Notes under the pieces: model-generated
What the model was told of the DNA's origin: nothing
Databases searched by the model: none
What the model saw: the letters and a program-made list of their open reading frames with translations, nothing else
In this document: piece after piece, positions 60,757-64,000 of the stretch
Layout of the letters: every line of letters begins with the position of its first letter
Numbering within the stretch: the stretch's first letter is position 1
Assembly: GCA_903772945.1 (NCBI GenBank)
Contig: CAICTM010000092.1
Coordinates: forward strand, 60,130-124,129
Direction of reading: 5' to 3'
From: Seminavis robusta
Taxonomy: Eukaryota > Bacillariophyta > Bacillariophyceae > Naviculales > Naviculaceae
DNA length: 64,000 nucleotides
Position numbers and translations under genes: made by a program

Positions 60757-61246
60757 CTACAATTCGACATGCTCGTCACTGCCGGCGTCATCTTGCAATG
60801 ATGAGAGATCCGGTGCTTCGGCTGGTGGTTCCTCGTCCTCTGTCTTGGCTGTAGAACCGGCATCGTTCATGGCAGCCATAAAGCTTCCATCCTTCATAGC
60901 TTCTTGTGCCATACGAATTTGCTCCTCGGTGGGGGTTACCTGCTGGGTTTTGCGTTCCTTGGGTGGGACGTTGTTCACGTAGAGCCCAAACATTAACATA
61001 AAGATCAAGACTCCTCCTAGTATCATGGGAAGGATTTTGAAGCACGCCTGCAATGCACGCACAAAACGAAAGAAGGAAATTGGTTATCTTTTTAAACAAG
61101 TTCACAGCATAGACCCCCATGACACTTCCTCCACTCACCTCCCGAGCTTCTGCTTGCTCCTTGAGACGAACCATCCTTTCCTCTTTTGTCTCGGCCCGAT
61201 GATTCCCATCTTTCTTTTGCGTCTTGTTGTTTTTCGAGCGGCTCAT
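60757..61246 (-). CDS. Small single-pass membrane protein
   Basis: Exons 61246-61139 and 61047-60757, intron 91 nt (GTGAGT...TTGCAG), 132 residues. The spliced protein has a basic, hydrophilic N-terminus (MSRSKNNKTQKKDGNHRAET, then KEERMVRLKEQAEARE, a likely helix), one membrane helix (ILPMILGGVLIFMLMFGLYV), and an acidic C-terminal tail with PTEEQIRMAQEAM. The phase-0 junction and the composition on both sides support the model. Topology resembles small ER membrane proteins; I do not recognise a named family. Confidence 0.7.
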
Positions 61247-61500
61247 ATCGGCTGTTTAATCGACTTCCAATGCCTGTCTTCTATCTATCAAAGTGCTCTA
61301 TTGATGCAGCCGTTCTTCGAAAGCCTTCTCTCTTTCTCTGCATGCCATGGTCGGTGAAGCCAAGGGACACAAACACGCGAAGCCCAAAAAGATCCATTTG
61401 AGATGGTGCCACGTGGCACACTATCTCTAACGCTAACCCTAACTCTCTGTCACACCGTGGAACCCAACGCTGGCACAACCCCAAGATTCGGCTTTTTTCA
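61247..61500. other. Spacer upstream of the small membrane protein gene
   Basis: No gene. Holds TAACGCTAACCCTAACTCT at 61428-61446, a chance telomere-like word, and the left member of a segment that recurs near 63.4 kb. Confidence 0.45.
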
Positions 61501-62390
61501 GCGTTGGTCTCCTGTTTCCTCAGTTTGCTCGCTACTTGGATCCATATGACGAATAGATGTAATCCAGCCATTGTATAGCCAGCTACGGTACCTACCGTAG
61601 GCAGAGAGTTACATCGATCCATGACAGTGGCAACAGTACCGAACACACTCAGGTTCCGCTTTACTGGCTACACTCCGTTACCGGTACCTTGCATTTGATC
61701 CTTATGACGAATACATGCACAACCGAACATTGTCAATCCAGCCATCGTAGCCAGTTACAGTAGAGTTCATCGATCAGTGACAGTGGCAACAGTACCGAAC
61801 ACACTCAGGTTCGACTTTGCGCGCTGCACTTGGTTACCTCGCATTGGATCCTATGACGAATACATGCACAAAACCGACTATTGTTAATCCAGCCATTGTA
61901 GTCGGCTACCATTACAGTTACATCGGCGGCAGTGTCAACAGTACCGAACACATTCAGTTCCGTTTTGCAGGCTAAACTCCGTTGCCGGTATCTTGCATTG
62001 GATCCTTATGACGAATAGACTACATGCACAACCGAACATTATGAATCCACCCATTGTAGCCGGCTGCGTATAGCTACATCGACGAAGTGGCAACAGTAAC
62101 GAATACACAGGTTCCCTTTGCTCGCTACGGTTACCTTGCATTGGATCCTTTTGACGAATACATGCACAACAGAATATTGTCAATCAGCCATTGTAGCCAG
62201 TTACCGTAGAGTTACAATCAATCGGTGACAGTGGCAAGAACAGCACCGAACACACTCAGGTCCGTTTTACTGGCTACACTCCTTTACCGGGTGTACCTTG
62301 CATGATCTTAGACGAATAACATACAAACCAATATTGTCAATCCAGCATTTAGCCAGCTGCCGTATAGGTAGTGGCAACAGTACTGACTTG
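61500..62390. repeat. Tandem repeat array, about six units of about 150 bp
   Basis: A unit containing TGGATCCTTATGACGAATAC, ATGCACAACCGAACATTGTC, CAGCCATTGTAGCC, a GTAGAGTTACATCGATC-like part and GTGGCAACAGTACCGAACAC recurs. The GACGAAT word falls at 61548, 61706, 61855, 62010, 62153 and 62311, giving spacings of 158, 149, 155, 143 and 158 bp. Copies diverge by point changes and small indels and share no reading frame, so this is a minisatellite or small satellite, not a gene. Confidence 0.85.
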
Positions 62391-64000
62391 CGCATACAGG
62401 AAAATGGATACCGACACAGGAATCACCACCAAAAAAGTAGGAAATAACAAGAAGGGATGAATCGGTAGGAAGATCCACTCTCTTGTGTGTTGTTGCCTCT
62501 TCCGGTGGCTGATAGGCTCCTCTGTTCAGGCTGTTGGTAGGGTGGAGTTAAAGAGCCTTCTCCTCCGTAGCGGTAGCTCTCCTCTTGTTATCCGGACGAT
62601 CGATCGTCGACAATGGTAGTTCCTCGGCCGTCAGCATAAGAGAACAGAAAGTAAGAATAGATATGTTTTCTCTTCTATTCTGATACTGGAGACCGGAGAC
62701 TTACCCTTTTTTTCAACTTGCACCAACTGGCCGTCATGGGCCGAAAGACTGATTGCCAATCCCATGGCTCCATAGGATGTCAATGAGGGATGCTATCGCT
62801 TTCTGTACCAGAGTCAACCGGCTTGAGTGGAGCTTGGATACAGAGATAATAGAGCATGCGACGAATCGATTGAAAATTAAACATCGGCCTGTGACGGCCG
62901 AGCTCGCAATTCTCTCCTGGTTCACATAGAAATCAATGAGGGAGAGAAGTCAGCGCTTAACCTTCAATTAACACTCTTGATAATACCGCATGTCTTACCT
63001 CATTGCGATCGATTCGATCGATCTGCCGATGATAAAGCACTCACCAATGCATTATTGTTGTCGGCCTAGCTTGGATTTCTCCTGTTTTACCATATGAATT
63101 GCAATGAGGGAGAAAGTCAGTGCTGCGCCTTTTTATTTAAAATAATAGACCTGATAATGACTTTCCTCGATCAGTTTATCCTTAACCTTAGTAATTCAAT
63201 GGTTCTTTTATCCACGAAACGATCTAAATTCAGACTTAAAGTTAATAAAGGAACTTCGTACTTACGATACAATGACCGTTTATTCTGCAACTGACAGTCG
63301 GCTACTCTTTTTACACAGAATAAACGCCCGGGAAAATCGATTTGGAGTGCAACTGAGGGGGAAACAAAAGGAGCTGTCGGTCTGGGAGACCATAATTCGG
63401 CTTTTTTTTCAGCGTTCGTTCCTGTTTTCCTCATCGATACACGGCTCTTAGCCTTATTCGCGAATCGATCCTAGATAGGGTTTGAGTTCGACTCATGGCC
63501 GAGTTCTCGTAAATAGTCATTGAACAGAGTTCTCAATGGACCGCGTAGTCATACTAGGTTTGATGAAACATCGCTCTAGATATTTAGCCAGCGTGGGAGT
63601 ATTCCACGCTACTAGATCCAGGCTGACAAACTTCCACGGCGTTCGTTTTTAGAGATCGTGGAAGACGTTAGGATTACTACCACAACCTACTCTATCAACC
63701 TCTACATAGTCTCCCGCGGGGAAGCAGATCTACGACCTTTGATGATGATCTCTCTCGTTGATTAGTTTTATAAGTTTCTATAGTCCTCCATTAAAACTGT
63801 TCATTGCCTCTCAACTCAAACACTCGAAAATCTTTTACACTAGCTTTTCGTGCGTAGTGTGTTTTGTTAAACAACGCTATGAGCTTACTGCTGCTACACT
63901 ACGAACGGTGCGTATATCTCCGTGATCGATGCAATGATGCACCTCTAATGAACGCATCGCGTCTGATCGACAAGTTTCGAGACTGCTCTCTCTCTTTTAA
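62391..64000. other. Right flank without recognisable genes
   Basis: No ORF over 90 codons and no RNA gene seen. Diverged copies of a motif AATGAGGGAGAAAGTCAGTG lie at about 62935 and 63103, with a weaker one near 63352. A segment ATTCGGCTTTTTTTTCAGCG followed by a CCTGTTTTCCTCA-like part at about 63394 resembles 61486. GATCGATCGTCGAC and CGATCGATTCGATCGATC palindromes occur. This may be decayed mobile-element sequence. Confidence 0.45.

Noticed and set aside
61428-61446. Internal telomere repeat (CTAACCCTAACTC)
   Set aside because: Only two imperfect units; too short to be meaningful.
62391-64000. rRNA or long terminal repeat at the right edge
   Set aside because: No conserved rRNA segment was recognised and no matching direct repeat or tRNA-primer site was found, so neither call can be supported.

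Overview
The window looks like nuclear DNA from a pennate diatom. Genes are single transcription units on both strands. They have few, short GT-AG introns (about 80-270 nt). Several predicted proteins carry a signal peptide followed by an aromatic residue at the cleavage site (the ASAFAP-type plastid presequence of diatoms). Many families are typical of diatoms: a receptor-type class III nucleotide cyclase, a STAND-type AAA ATPase, DUF4116 repeats, 27-residue ankyrin-like repeats, and membrane-anchored sulfotransferases. Spacers are full of CTAG, GTAC and CCGGTA palindromes. The style recalls Seminavis-like pennates, but the species is inference.

Layout. 0-3 kb: gene-poor, with degenerate duplications. 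3-8.2 kb: a STAND ATPase (-) divergent from a nucleostemin-family GTPase (+, one intron). 8.8-12 kb: a decayed reading frame, an AT-rich repeat patch and little else. 12-17.7 kb: a nuclear hypothetical gene, two tRNA-Asp(GTC) genes, a head-to-head pair of sulfotransferase paralogues (one frameshifted) and a small hypothetical. 17.7-22.4 kb: a disordered basic protein, a BTB/T1-domain protein and an RBM34/Nop12-like RNA-binding protein. 22.7-26.3 kb: a fucosyltransferase-like enzyme divergent from an IS1595/Merlin-type transposase-like gene that looks domesticated. 27-32.4 kb: a large hypothetical with internal duplications, a 472-bp inverted-repeat element and an ankyrin-like protein. 33-40 kb: coatomer beta-prime (the start codon alone forms the coding part of exon 1), a DUF4116 protein with a myristoylation signal and a nucleotide-sugar transporter. 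40.5-45.2 kb: a two-exon hypothetical and a five-exon receptor nucleotide cyclase with a 28-nt microexon. 47-54.4 kb: a GT34-like glycosyltransferase, a second type of sulfotransferase, a plastid-type metallophosphoesterase and a small two-exon gene. 54.9-61.3 kb: a plastid TLDc protein, a copia reverse-transcriptase relic inside a repeat-rich gap, the prenyltransferase alpha subunit, plastid Cpn20 and a small membrane protein. 61.4-64 kb: about six copies of a roughly 150-bp tandem repeat, then sequence without recognisable genes.

Common themes are the secretory pathway and cell surface (coatomer, nucleotide-sugar transporter, GT34, fucosyltransferase-like enzyme, sulfotransferases), ribosome biogenesis (GNL3-like, RBM34-like) and plastid maintenance (Cpn20, TLDc, phosphoesterase). 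There is no operon structure. Closely spaced divergent pairs at 6.1-6.5, 14.97-15.47, 24.6-24.9 and 48.1-48.5 kb may share promoter regions. Exon borders were placed by eye from GT-AG sites, reading frame and family alignment from memory. No search was run.
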